A stretch of 64,000 nt of DNA from assembly GCA_934131695.1 (NCBI GenBank), contig CAKOZV010000001.1, forward strand, positions 103,331 through 167,330. Direction: 5' to 3'. Every line of letters begins with the position of its first letter. Position 1 is the stretch's first letter. The notes beneath the pieces were generated by a model. It searched no databases. It saw nothing but the letters and a program-made list of their open reading frames with translations, and was not told where the DNA came from. The position numbers and the translations under genes are program-made. Shown piece by piece: positions 1-8,109 of the stretch. Source of the stretch: an uncultured Bacilli bacterium. GTDB taxonomy: Bacteria > Bacillota_I > Bacilli_A > RF39 > UBA660.

Positions 1-699
1 CAATTCTTCTACTACAACATAAATCATAGATCCAGCTGCAAAAGCTAATAAGAATGGTAGAATAGTCTTTATCTTTAAAACAAGTATAGTACCAATAACT
101 GCTGATATTGGTTCTACTATTCCAGATAGTTGTCCATAAAAGAAAGCTTTTTTTCTACTGTATCCTTCTCTTCTTAATGGGAGACTAACAGCACTTCCTT
201 CAGGAAAGTTTTGTAAACCTATACCAAGAGCGATAGTAAGAGCAGATAATAGAGTAGTACCTGTTATGTTATAGGCTAGACTACCAAAAGCTACTCCGAC
301 AGCAAGTCCTTCAGGAATATTATGAATAGTTATAGATGATATTAACATAAAGCATCTTTTTCTACTGCCTTTGTCACCATCCTTCCTTTTATCAACAAGG
401 TTATAGATTTTATCACCAATAAATAGTAAAGTACCACCTAGTAGGAAACCTATTGATATTATTACTGGTCCATTCATTTTTAAACTTTTTGTCATTTCTA
501 AGGCAGGCTCAATTAGACTAAAGAAACTGGCTGCTATCATTACTCCTGCAGAAAAGCCAAGCATCGCATCCATTACTGTTTTATTAACCTTTTTAAAGAA
601 AAAGACAATACTAGCTCCTAGAGCAGTTACACCCCAAGTGAATAAAGTGGCAATTAATGTTTGCCAAACAGGAGATAAGTTTTTAAATGCTTCAAACAA
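1..699 (-). CDS. ZIP-family divalent metal transporter (3' end missing)
   Basis: The minus strand from about 699 down to the window edge encodes an open reading frame of 233 codons that runs out of the window. The translation has several hydrophobic segments and the two signature metal-site motifs of ZIP transporters, HNIPEG and QNFPEG, on consecutive helices, so it is a GufA/ZupT-like importer of zinc or related divalent metals in the cytoplasmic membrane. An AGAGGTG ribosome site at 708-714 fits a TTG start at 699; a GTG at 708 is in frame but overlaps that site. Family members are about 260-270 residues, so only the C-terminal part is missing. Metal specificity cannot be read from the sequence. 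Confidence 0.88.
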   Translation of the reverse strand, partial: MFEAFKNLSPVWQTLIATLFTWGVTALGASIVFFFKKVNKTVMDAMLGFSAGVMIAASFFSLIEPALEMTKSLKMNGPVIISIGFLLGGTLLFIGDKIYNLVDKRKDGDKGSRKRCFMLISSITIHNIPEGLAVGVAFGSLAYNITGTTLLSALTIALGIGLQNFPEGSAVSLPLRREGYSRKKAFFYGQLSGIVEPISAVIGTILVLKIKTILPFLLAFAAGSMIYVVVEEL

Positions 700-828
700 T
701 TTTTTCACCTCTATTAGTATGTTATGTAATAAATGGTATTTGGAATGGGCATATATATGATGCAAATGTTAGAAGAGATTATATAAGGTTTGCTTTTTGT
801 CTAAATAGAAAAATAAAATAAAAAAGTA

Positions 829-857
829 TTGACGAACATATGTTTATGAGATATTAT
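829..857 (+). promoter_or_regulatory. sigma-A-type promoter of the first helicase gene
   Basis: TTGACG (829-834) and TATTAT (852-857) are separated by 17 bases and lie just upstream of a GGAGGTGA ribosome site at 869-876. The fit to the vegetative consensus is good. The 700-828 stretch upstream holds only the short divergent space to the ZIP gene. Confidence 0.65.
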
Positions 858-876
858 ATATACAACTTTGGAGGTG

Positions 877-2406
877 ATGATTCTGGACTTTACAGTAATG
901 AATTATAAACTTGATAATGACCAACTAGAAATTGTTAAAGATGATAATAAATACCTCTTTGTTTTAGCAGGAGCAGGTAGTGGAAAAACTTTGACTATAC
1001 TTGGTAAGATAAAATACTTAATAGAAGAAAAACATATTCCAAAAGAAGAGATAGTTTGTATTACCTTTACAAATATGGCAGTTGAAAACTTGAAAAAGAA
1101 AATAAGAGAAGAAATTAATGACAATATAGAATGCTATACCTTTCATAAGTTGGCTATGAAAATACTAGATGAGACTAACTATACTTATGAAATAGCTAGT
1201 GACGAATTATTAACAATGATTGTGGAAAACTTTTTTAATATAGATATTTTATCTTCCCCATATCTTTTAAAAGTAGTATTAAGATATTTTAATATATATT
1301 TTAGTAAAGCTTATTATAAGAGCTATCAAAAAATATTGGTAACTAAAAGTAAGGAAATACTATTACTAAAAAGACAAATAATAACTTTTATTCACTTGTT
1401 TAAATGTGGTAACTACAAAATGGAAGATTATCAAAAATTCTTTAAAAAGATAAAAAGTTATCTTTTACCATTTACTTATTTAAAAGAAAAGTATTTTCTT
1501 TTACTGACTTTAAATATATATCTACTATATGAAAAAGAAAAGAAGGAAAATAAAGAACTTGATTTTGATGATTTACTATTTATTGCTAAAGATAGAGTTA
1601 AATACTATAAAAGAAAAATATCTTATATCATTATTGATGAGTACCAAGATACATCTTATGTTAGATTCTTATTTATTAAAGAATTGGTAGATAAGATGAA
1701 TAGTTCTTTAATGGTAGTAGGAGATGATTTTCAATCTATTTATAGATTTAGTGGTTGTGATATAAGTCTTTTTTATAATTTTAAAGATTATTATAAAGAA
1801 GCAGTTACTCATAAAATAAGAAATACCTATAGAAATAGTGAAGAACTTATAAAAATAGCTAGTGAATTTATATTGAAAAATAAATATCAGTTAAGAAAAG
1901 AATTAACATCATTTAAGCATATTGATTATCCACTACAAGTTATTTATTCTAATGATTTAAAAAGTACTATTTTAAAGGTACTTGATGTGTTAGATAAAGG
2001 GAGTATATTCATTTTAGGTAGAAATAACAATGATATAAATCTTATCTTAAGTGATTTGTTAGTAGTTGATAATGATAAGATAATATATAAAAAAAGAAAA
2101 GATTTAGTTATTAATTATTTAACCATCCATAAGTCTAAAGGACTAGAAGCTGATAATGTTATAGTGATTAACTTTTTTAATAGTGTGCTAGGCTTTCCTA
2201 ATCAAATAAAAGAAGAAAGGATAATGAGATTAGTAACTAAAAAAGCAGAAGATTATCCTTATAATGAAGAAAGAAGGCTATTTTATGTGGCAATAACTAG
2301 AACTAGAAATAGGTGTTATTTGTTAGTACCTAGTAATAATTACTCAATTTTTATTAAGGAATTAGAAAGAAAAAAGGCACTTGTTAAATTTTTAAGAATG
2401 AGATAG
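877..2406 (+). CDS. compact UvrD/Rep-like superfamily 1 DNA helicase
   Basis: The product is a 3'-5' SF1 helicase/translocase, likely acting in DNA repair or processing. Visible motifs are Walker A AGAGSGKT, motif Ia FTNMAVENL, motif II DEYQDT, motif III GDDFQSIYRFSG, motif V TIHKSKGLEADNV and motif VI RRLFYVAITRTRNR. At about 500 residues it is shorter than UvrD or PcrA (about 700), with reduced 1B and 2B subdomains. The start is uncertain: the GGAGGTGA site ends at 876, so ATG 877 is very close and ATG 898 rather far, while a TTG at 868 lies upstream of the ribosome site and is unlikely. The next gene follows after 20 bases on the same strand. It shares architecture with the larger helicase at 8093-10351 but lacks that protein's insert. 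Confidence 0.85.
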   Translation: MILDFTVMNYKLDNDQLEIVKDDNKYLFVLAGAGSGKTLTILGKIKYLIEEKHIPKEEIVCITFTNMAVENLKKKIREEINDNIECYTFHKLAMKILDETNYTYEIASDELLTMIVENFFNIDILSSPYLLKVVLRYFNIYFSKAYYKSYQKILVTKSKEILLLKRQIITFIHLFKCGNYKMEDYQKFFKKIKSYLLPFTYLKEKYFLLLTLNIYLLYEKEKKENKELDFDDLLFIAKDRVKYYKRKISYIIIDEYQDTSYVRFLFIKELVDKMNSSLMVVGDDFQSIYRFSGCDISLFYNFKDYYKEAVTHKIRNTYRNSEELIKIASEFILKNKYQLRKELTSFKHIDYPLQVIYSNDLKSTILKVLDVLDKGSIFILGRNNNDINLILSDLLVVDNDKIIYKKRKDLVINYLTIHKSKGLEADNVIVINFFNSVLGFPNQIKEERIMRLVTKKAEDYPYNEERRLFYVAITRTRNRCYLLVPSNNYSIFIKELERKKALVKFLRMR

Positions 2407-2426
2407 AATTTATGTGGTGAATCAAG

Positions 2427-2798
2427 ATGAAGATGAGTGAAAAATATATAATAGATAAAAAATTAGAAAGGTTTAAAACTTCTAAATTCCGTAGTAGGTT
2501 TCATCTTTCTAATAAAGATAGAAAATATGTTTCAGATAAGGGTTATAAAGTAATAAAGTCGCATGCTTATGATTTTATAAGTAAACGGTTAGCACCATAT
2601 CCTACTTTAAATGATGGTAAACAAACACCAATGAGAGGGCATCCTGTTTTTATTGCTATGCATGCTACAGCTATTTGTTGCAGAACTTGTCTTTCTAAAT
2701 GGTATCATATAGATAAAAATAGATGCTTAACAAAACAAGAAATAGATGAGATAGTAGATACTATAATGGTTTGGATTTACAATGAAATGAGTCAATAA
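2427..2798 (+). CDS. DUF4186 family protein
   Basis: This 123-residue soluble protein carries the pattern typical of DUF4186: a GHPVFIAMHATA segment, then CCRTCLSKWYHI with clustered Cys and His residues that could bind a metal, then a C-terminal helix. The biochemical role of the family is unknown. A GGTGA ribosome site precedes the ATG by about six bases. It follows the small helicase closely and could be cotranscribed with it, which hints at a nucleic-acid context without proving one. It converges with the AarF-like gene 16 bases downstream; I see no strong terminator between them. Confidence 0.75.
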   Translation: MKMSEKYIIDKKLERFKTSKFRSRFHLSNKDRKYVSDKGYKVIKSHAYDFISKRLAPYPTLNDGKQTPMRGHPVFIAMHATAICCRTCLSKWYHIDKNRCLTKQEIDEIVDTIMVWIYNEMSQ

Positions 2799-2814
2799 TA
2801 AAAGAATATTATCA

Positions 2815-4359
2815 CTAATATCCTTTATGTAATAAGTCTCTTATCATTTTAAATGTTAATAAAGCTGATACAATAATTATAAAAGTAAGCATAATAAATT
2901 TAGCTAATTCTGTTTTTGTAAAACTATAAGCTAGGACTAAACAACCATCAATAAAACCAAGTATTAACTCATGAAGAAGATTTTCTAGTTTATCAATATG
3001 TTTAGTTGAATTGCTTAGTTCTAATTTAAGTTTAAAGTTTCCTTGCTTTATATATTTTAGTAAACTTTCTGTCTCTTCCGGAATATTTATTAAGCTTTTA
3101 CTACTCTTTAAAACTTTTTTCTCTATGCTTTTTAATGTTTCCCCTGATAGTAAGGCTTTCTTCTCATTTTCTAGTACTTTATCCTTTAAAACACTAGTTA
3201 GACTGATAGTGGAATCAAGTGACTGTAAGACTCCTTCAATTACACCAATACCACGTATTAGCATAGTAACATTATGGTCTAATATTAAATTATTTTCTTG
3301 GAGCATTTTAAACATATCAGTAATAAATTTCCTAGTATCTATTTCATCAAGACCAAGGGTAGAAAATTCTTCTAAAATTTCTTTAATATTATCAACTAGT
3401 TTTTGGTAATCAGTTTCATCTTTCTTTATAGACATTGATAATAGACAATTAGCAACTTCTTGATAGTCTTCTGTAATAATAGCTTTCATACATTTATTTA
3501 ATAAAGCTCTATTAAGTTTTGATAGAGTTCCTACCATACCCCAGTCTAGAAAATATATTTTATCATTATAAATTGTTATATTGTCAGGATGAGGATCAGC
3601 ATGAAACATACCATCTTCTAAAGCTTGCTTGATATAGTTTTTACTCAACTCTTTAGCAATAAGACTCTTATCATAATTTTCATTATCTAATTTTTCTATA
3701 TTAGATATCATTATGCCATCAATATATTCCATGACTAAAATATTTTTAGTTGATAATTCTTCTATCACTTTAGGGGAAGATATATAAGAAATAGATTTGT
3801 TATGATTTTCAAAGAACAACATATTTTCTTTTTCCTTAGAAAAATCCAGTTCCATCATGGTAGTTGTGTATAACTCATCTAATACCTTATCTAAATCCAT
3901 TATTTTGATAAAGTGATTAAGATGTAATATTTTAGTAGCTTGCTTTAATAACTCTATATCTTGTTTTATTTCTTCTTCAATATTTGGTCTTCTGATTTTT
4001 AAAACAACAGTTCTTTTATCTTTTAACCTTGCCTTATGAACTTGTGCAATAGAAGCTGATCCAATTGGCTTTTCGTAGATATGGGCAAATATACTATCTA
4101 AATTTTTGTACTCTTTCTTAAGAATCTTTTCTATTTGTGAATAAGGTAGTGGCGTAACGTTGCCTCTTAATTTCGATAATTCTTTAGCATATTCATTAGG
4201 AATTAAATCAACTCTTGTAGAAAGAATTTGCCCTATTTTTATAAAAGTTGGTCCTAAGTCTTCAATGGTCTTTCTAAGATTTTTAGGACTTCTGTCATCT
4301 ACTAAATTATTAATTTTTATAATACTTATTATTTCTATTAATCTGTTTTTATTATTCAT
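2815..4359 (-). CDS. AarF/UbiB (ABC1) atypical kinase-like protein
   Basis: The protein belongs to the UbiB/ABC1 family of atypical kinases or ATPases. It shows the family's KxGQ motif (FIKIGQILSTR), an ASIAQVHKA element replacing the usual P-loop, an HADPHPDN catalytic loop and a DWGMVG metal-binding motif, plus two hydrophobic C-terminal segments (roughly the last 50 residues) that should anchor it in the membrane. In organisms making quinones the family supports quinone synthesis; in anaerobes lacking quinones the role is unclear. I place the start at ATG 4359 because GGTGA sits five bases upstream. A longer in-frame ATG at 4398 falls inside the terminator hairpin of the upstream lipoprotein gene. 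Confidence 0.85.
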   Translation of the reverse strand: MNNKNRLIEIISIIKINNLVDDRSPKNLRKTIEDLGPTFIKIGQILSTRVDLIPNEYAKELSKLRGNVTPLPYSQIEKILKKEYKNLDSIFAHIYEKPIGSASIAQVHKARLKDKRTVVLKIRRPNIEEEIKQDIELLKQATKILHLNHFIKIMDLDKVLDELYTTTMMELDFSKEKENMLFFENHNKSISYISSPKVIEELSTKNILVMEYIDGIMISNIEKLDNENYDKSLIAKELSKNYIKQALEDGMFHADPHPDNITIYNDKIYFLDWGMVGTLSKLNRALLNKCMKAIITEDYQEVANCLLSMSIKKDETDYQKLVDNIKEILEEFSTLGLDEIDTRKFITDMFKMLQENNLILDHNVTMLIRGIGVIEGVLQSLDSTISLTSVLKDKVLENEKKALLSGETLKSIEKKVLKSSKSLINIPEETESLLKYIKQGNFKLKLELSNSTKHIDKLENLLHELILGFIDGCLVLAYSFTKTELAKFIMLTFIIIVSALLTFKMIRDLLHKGY

Positions 4360-4383
4360 ATCATTCACCATCCTAATTATATA

Positions 4384-4407
4384 TAAAAAACTAGACATAA
4401 GTCTAGT
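4384..4407 (-). terminator. rho-independent terminator of the lipoprotein gene
   Basis: Read on the minus strand, ACTAGAC-TTAT-GTCTAGT (4390-4407) is a perfect 7-bp stem followed by TTTTTTATAT. It lies directly after the lipoprotein stop codon at 4414. Confidence 0.8.
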
Positions 4408-4413
4408 AATTTA

Positions 4414-5724
4414 CTATAAAGTATCAATTTGATTATCGTTGTTTACATTAGATTGTTGATTATTAACAGTATCTGTGGATAAAGTTTGATTTGCAAGATT
4501 ATTATCAACATTAGTTGTGGAAAATATGTTTGTTGTTTGAACTGGTTGTGAAGAACTCTGATTATCCACTGAACTTGTGGATAAAGTTTCATTTACAGGT
4601 ATATTATTAACATTGGTTGTGGAAAGTATGCTTGCAGTTTGAACTGGTTGTGAAGAACTCTGATTATCCACTGAGCTTGTGGATAAAGTTTCGTTTACAG
4701 GTATATTATCAACATTAGTTGTGGAAAAAACTGGTGATTGTGAACTTGTAGAAGTTTGCTCTAGTAAGTTTTGATTTGAATACATATCCGCAATATTTGA
4801 TTTTTTATCTGGCTGTTGATAAAAAGCTTCAACCTTATTAATATTTTCATTACTTTGATTGTCAATATTTTGACTTGTTACATTATTGCTCATAATTGGT
4901 GTTTCAACAGAAGAATTAAAAGTTGTAGTTTGTTTATCATTAGTTACATCTTTATTAGAAACTTTGTTTTTCTTGCCTTTATTTAAAATACTTACTATAA
5001 CGATAATAATTAATAAGACTATAACTCCGCCACATATATAAATATTAGTCTTATTATATAATGCAAAAGAAAATTCTATTTTATCTTCCCCAGTAGATGA
5101 TAAATCCCAACTTAAATCTTTATCATCATTTTTCTTAGTAGTAGCATTACTACTTATAGCTTTATAAGGTAACTTAACATTGAAACTTAAATCCATATTA
5201 GTATTCATATTAGAAAAATCAAAATCAGAGTCTGTTGTAGTATTATTATCATCTATTGTAAAATCGTTATCAATTGTTGTGTCATCACTTGTACTATTAT
5301 TTAAATCGCTGTCTGATGAATCAAATTTGAAACTAGCTGTATAAGTGTTTTTTAAAAACCCTTTTTTAACTTTAAATACTTTACTTTCACTCTTGTTACT
5401 ATCAAGTAATCCTGATAAATCGTAAGTTGTATCGTTAGTAGAACTTACATCATCAATATTTTTAATATTTTTAGATAATTTTAATCCATTCATATTACCA
5501 TCAACATAATTGGAAACTGTAAATCCTTTATTTTCTAGTTCCTTTTTATCATCACTAGTTAATATTTCTTGATCTCCAAATAATGATTTGTCAAAGGCAT
5601 ATATTACTGTATAATCTATTGACTTATCTTTCTTTATTTCCATTGTAGAATTAAACTTTACACATCCTGTTAGGGAAATAACTAACAGGATTAACAATGC
5701 TGTTAATTTAATATTTTTTTTCAT
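4414..5724 (-). CDS. membrane-anchored lipoprotein with repetitive Ser/Thr/Asn/Gln-rich tail
   Basis: The N-terminus is a lipoprotein signal peptide with lipobox LTGC (Cys at about residue 21). A predicted extracellular domain (about 22-225) follows, rich in Asp/Asn/Ser and resembling LppM/DUF3153-type lipoprotein domains. A single transmembrane helix, IYICGGVIVLLIIIVIVSIL, lies near 228-247, and the remaining tail would be cytoplasmic if the topology is simple. The tail contains about 2.5 copies of a 34-residue unit (core NVDNIPVNETLSTSSVDNQ). AGGAGT precedes the ATG. Function unknown; the DNA of the repeat is noted separately. Confidence 0.7.
   Translation of the reverse strand: MKKNIKLTALLILLVISLTGCVKFNSTMEIKKDKSIDYTVIYAFDKSLFGDQEILTSDDKKELENKGFTVSNYVDGNMNGLKLSKNIKNIDDVSSTNDTTYDLSGLLDSNKSESKVFKVKKGFLKNTYTASFKFDSSDSDLNNSTSDDTTIDNDFTIDDNNTTTDSDFDFSNMNTNMDLSFNVKLPYKAISSNATTKKNDDKDLSWDLSSTGEDKIEFSFALYNKTNIYICGGVIVLLIIIVIVSILNKGKKNKVSNKDVTNDKQTTTFNSSVETPIMSNNVTSQNIDNQSNENINKVEAFYQQPDKKSNIADMYSNQNLLEQTSTSSQSPVFSTTNVDNIPVNETLSTSSVDNQSSSQPVQTASILSTTNVNNIPVNETLSTSSVDNQSSSQPVQTTNIFSTTNVDNNLANQTLSTDTVNNQQSNVNNDNQIDTL
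4502..4727 (-). repeat. 102-bp tandem repeat containing DnaA-box-like 9-mers
   Basis: Within the lipoprotein tail the coding DNA repeats with a 102-bp period. Each unit contains TGTGGATAA, the exact complement of the DnaA consensus TTATCCACA: positions 4576-4584 and 4678-4686, with a third at 4474-4482 just outside and again 102 bases away. One-mismatch TTATCCACT occurs in opposite orientation at 4562-4570 and 4664-4672, and TTATCAACA at 4502-4510 and 4706-4714. The words encode Leu-Ser-Thr, so protein repetition alone could create them. Confidence 0.75.
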
Positions 5725-5809
5725 TTTTACTCCTAACTTTCAATTTGTTTTTATTGTTAAAAATTTTCACTAATATACTATCACCACCAAACACCTTATC
5801 TCTATTATC

Positions 5810-5838
5810 ATTATAGACCATATCTAATGAAAAATAAA
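5810..5838 (-). promoter_or_regulatory. probable promoter of the lipoprotein gene
   Basis: On the minus strand TATAAT (complement of 5810-5815) is preceded, after 17 bases, by TTTATT (5833-5838). The -10 box is perfect and the -35 box weak. It lies about 90 bases upstream of the lipoprotein ATG. Confidence 0.4.
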
Positions 5839-5902
5839 TTAAAAATTTACAATCATTGTCAAGTGAAATGTAATATCTAGATAGCTTAATAATTACAAAT
5901 AA

Positions 5903-5930
5903 AAAACTGTCAGAAAGATTCTGACAGTTT
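5903..5930 (-). terminator. terminator of the tRNA-Trp gene
   Basis: On the minus strand AAACTGTCAGA-ATCT-TTCTGACAGTTT forms a long near-perfect stem followed by a T run. It begins about 12 bases after the tRNA 3' end. Confidence 0.85.
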
Positions 5931-5941
5931 AATAATCTAAA

Positions 5942-6015
5942 TGGCAGGGGATGAGAGAATCGAACTCCCATCTAAAGTTTTGGAGACTCCTATTTTACCA
6001 TTAAACTAATCCCCT
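5942..6015 (-). tRNA. trnW: tRNA-Trp (anticodon CCA)
   Basis: The minus strand folds into a 74-nt cloverleaf: acceptor AGGGGAT/ATCCCCT, discriminator G, encoded CCA end, anticodon stem GGAGT/ACTTT and loop CTCCAAA. Counting the seven-base loop places the anticodon as CCA, hence tryptophan. Discriminator G73 is expected for tRNA-Trp. The gene stands alone, with its own promoter and terminator. A CCA anticodon reads only UGG, consistent with TGA serving as a stop elsewhere in the window. Confidence 0.93.
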
Positions 6016-6030
6016 AACTGCTACAACTAG

Positions 6031-6060
6031 ATTATAGCACATAACTTAGTTATTTAACAA
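6031..6060 (-). promoter_or_regulatory. tRNA-Trp promoter
   Basis: On the minus strand TTGTTA (6055-6060) and TATAAT (6031-6036) are 18 bases apart, with an extended TGC before the -10. The tRNA 5' end at 6015 lies about 16 bases below the -10 box. It overlaps a divergent promoter reading to the right. Confidence 0.65.
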
Positions 6061-6080
6061 GACCTTTTCTGTGCTATAAT
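6053..6080 (+). promoter_or_regulatory. promoter of the OmpR-type two-component operon
   Basis: TTTAAC (6053-6058) and TATAAT (6075-6080) are 16 bases apart; the -10 is extended by TGC. It faces away from the tRNA promoter. The AT-rich stretch 6087-6115 below it contains ATTTAATA/TTTAATAA words that could bind the regulator, but no clear phased repeat is seen. Confidence 0.55.
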
Positions 6081-6138
6081 AGATAAAAATTTAATATTTA
6101 TTTAATAAATAAATGATTAACTAATATTGGTGATGAGT

Positions 6139-6825
6139 ATGAAAGTATTAATTATTGAAGATGAATATAATTTAGCAGATGTGATTAAAGAAAGATTAGA
6201 AAAAGAAAAATTAATTGTTGATATAGTAGAAGATGGAGAAGAAGGGTACTATTATGCTTCAACTAATACATATGACTTAATAATATTAGATGTGATGCTT
6301 CCTAATATGTCTGGCTTTCAGATACTTAATAAATTGAGAACTGATAATATAAATAGTAAAATAATTATGTTAACAGCAAGGTCTACTATTGAAGATAAAT
6401 TAAATGGTTTAGAGAATGGAGCAGATGATTATCTAACTAAACCGTTTCATATGGATGAATTAGTAGCAAGAGTAAATATTCAATTAAAAAGAAACAATAA
6501 TAATAATAACTTGTTATTTGGTGATTTAGTACTTAATACTACTACCTTGAAAGTAACTTGCGCTAAGACTAATGAAGTAGTAGAGCTGATAAAAAAAGAA
6601 TTTCAATTATTAGAGTACTTTATTAATAATCCTAATCAAGTATTATCTAAAGAACAGATATATGATAGAGTCTGGGGAATAGAGAATGAAATAGAATCTA
6701 ATAATCTAGAAGCTTATCTATCATTTATTAGAAAAAAACTAAGAGCGATAGAATCTAAAGTAGTAATTAAATCAGTAAGAGGAATGGGGTATAAGATAGA
6801 ATATGGAAATAAAGAAATTAAGTAA
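6139..6825 (+). CDS. OmpR/PhoB-family response regulator
   Basis: The protein has an N-terminal receiver domain (about 1-118) with acidic pair E7/D8, phosphoacceptor D51 in LDVMLP, T79 in MLTAR and K101 in LTKPF. A C-terminal winged-helix DNA-binding domain (about 127-228) ends with SVRGMGYKIE. The start is ATG 6139, preceded by GGTGA; the upstream in-frame TTG and ATG at 6127-6135 overlap the ribosome site. It overlaps the histidine kinase gene by 23 bases, so the two are translationally coupled partners. The signal and targets are unknown. Confidence 0.93.
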   Translation: MKVLIIEDEYNLADVIKERLEKEKLIVDIVEDGEEGYYYASTNTYDLIILDVMLPNMSGFQILNKLRTDNINSKIIMLTARSTIEDKLNGLENGADDYLTKPFHMDELVARVNIQLKRNNNNNNLLFGDLVLNTTTLKVTCAKTNEVVELIKKEFQLLEYFINNPNQVLSKEQIYDRVWGIENEIESNNLEAYLSFIRKKLRAIESKVVIKSVRGMGYKIEYGNKEIK

Positions 6826-8035
6826 AAAAATATTTTATACCCTAGTTCTAATATTAACTATCTCTATGTTGACGGTAGTAAGTATCTTTAATGTTCAAAA
6901 CTATTTGGAACAGAAAATTTCTATTAATAATAGCTTAAATGTTTCTCTTAATAAAAGAGATAGAAAAATACCGCCAGCTAAGATAAAGGAACGTAGTGAT
7001 ATTGATAATGTAGAAAATAGAAATATTAAATTTATGGATTCAGTAATATACACGATACTTTTAGATGATAATGATAATATTCTAGATGTTATTAATCATT
7101 CTAATAACGAAGTATCTAATGAAAAGATAAGTGAACTAGCTAGAAAAATACTTAAAGATAAAAAGACTAGAACTAGATATATTGGTTGCTTATATCTAAG
7201 TGATTATTCATATTCATACTTAAAAGGGGATACATTAGTGATACTTGATAATAGTAAGATTAAAAAGTCTTTGCAATTATCTTTAGAAATGTCTATCTTA
7301 ATCCTTAGTATTTTAGAACTATTAATTATTATAGGTAGTAAATATTTAACTACTTGGTTGATTAAACCAGTAAAAGAAAGTTTTGATAAACAGAAACAAT
7401 TTATTGCTGATGCCTCTCATGAACTAAAAACTCCTTTATCAGTCATAGTAGCTAGTAGTGAAGCGATAGATATAGATGAGAAAAATAGTAAATGGTTAAA
7501 GAATATAGAATATGAAACTAATAGAATGAATCTTCTTATTAGTAAACTACTTAGTCTTGCTAAGAGTGAGCAGATGGAGAAAGTTAAATTAGTTAATAAT
7601 AATTTTTCTAAAATAGTAGAGTTATCATTATTGACATTTGAAGGAAGAGCATATGAAAAAGATATTAAATTTAATTATGATATAGAAGATAATATTTTAA
7701 TGTTAATGGATGAAGATAGTATTAAAGAATTAGTAGAAATACTACTTGATAATGCTATTAAACACTCTAAGAAAAAAGGAACAATTAATATTTCCTTAAA
7801 AAGAGATGGACAAATAACCTTACTAGTACAAAATGAGGGAGAAGCTATTCCTAAAGGAGAAGAAGAAAAAATATTTGAAAGATTTTACCGTGTTGATAAA
7901 GCTAGAAATAGAAAAGATAACAGATATGGTTTAGGACTAGCTATTGCTAAAAATATTGTTTTATTACATAAAGGTAAGATAAAAGCTTCATCAATGGATG
8001 GTATAACAACATTTCAAGTGACATTTAAGAAATAG
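6803..8035 (+). CDS. membrane sensor histidine kinase
   Basis: This 410-residue HisKA/HATPase kinase has transmembrane helices near residues 10-30 and 160-182 that bracket an extracytoplasmic sensor of about 130 residues with no recognisable domain. The phosphoacceptor is H206 in DASHELKTPLSV; N-box LLDNAIKHS and G-box YGLGLAIAK follow. It should autophosphorylate and signal to the overlapping response regulator. The sensor segment is basic and Asn/Asp-rich, and no ligand can be inferred. A terminator hairpin lies 33 bases after the stop. Confidence 0.92.
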   Translation: MEIKKLSKKIFYTLVLILTISMLTVVSIFNVQNYLEQKISINNSLNVSLNKRDRKIPPAKIKERSDIDNVENRNIKFMDSVIYTILLDDNDNILDVINHSNNEVSNEKISELARKILKDKKTRTRYIGCLYLSDYSYSYLKGDTLVILDNSKIKKSLQLSLEMSILILSILELLIIIGSKYLTTWLIKPVKESFDKQKQFIADASHELKTPLSVIVASSEAIDIDEKNSKWLKNIEYETNRMNLLISKLLSLAKSEQMEKVKLVNNNFSKIVELSLLTFEGRAYEKDIKFNYDIEDNILMLMDEDSIKELVEILLDNAIKHSKKKGTINISLKRDGQITLLVQNEGEAIPKGEEEKIFERFYRVDKARNRKDNRYGLGLAIAKNIVLLHKGKIKASSMDGITTFQVTFKK

Positions 8036-8067
8036 ATGGTTTTAGAGGATTATATAATGCAAGAATA

Positions 8068-8109
8068 AAAGAGTAGTATTTACTGGAAACAACTACTCTT
8101 TGTTTTTTT
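8068..8109 (+). terminator. terminator after the two-component operon
   Basis: AAAGAGTAGT (8068-8077) pairs with ACTACTCTTT (8092-8101) and is followed by a T-rich tract. The opposite strand also has a T-rich flank, so it may serve the convergent helicase gene, whose stop codon lies inside the stem. Confidence 0.75.

Noticed and set aside
5708..5971. An 87-codon minus-strand ORF beginning MGVRFSHPLP.
   Set aside because: It starts inside tRNA-Trp; this peptide is a well-known artefact of tRNA T-arm sequence, and there is no ribosome site.
5942..6015. Reading the tRNA anticodon as UCC (glycine).
   Set aside because: Counting the seven-base anticodon loop CTCCAAA puts CCA at positions 34-36, and the discriminator G fits tRNA-Trp.
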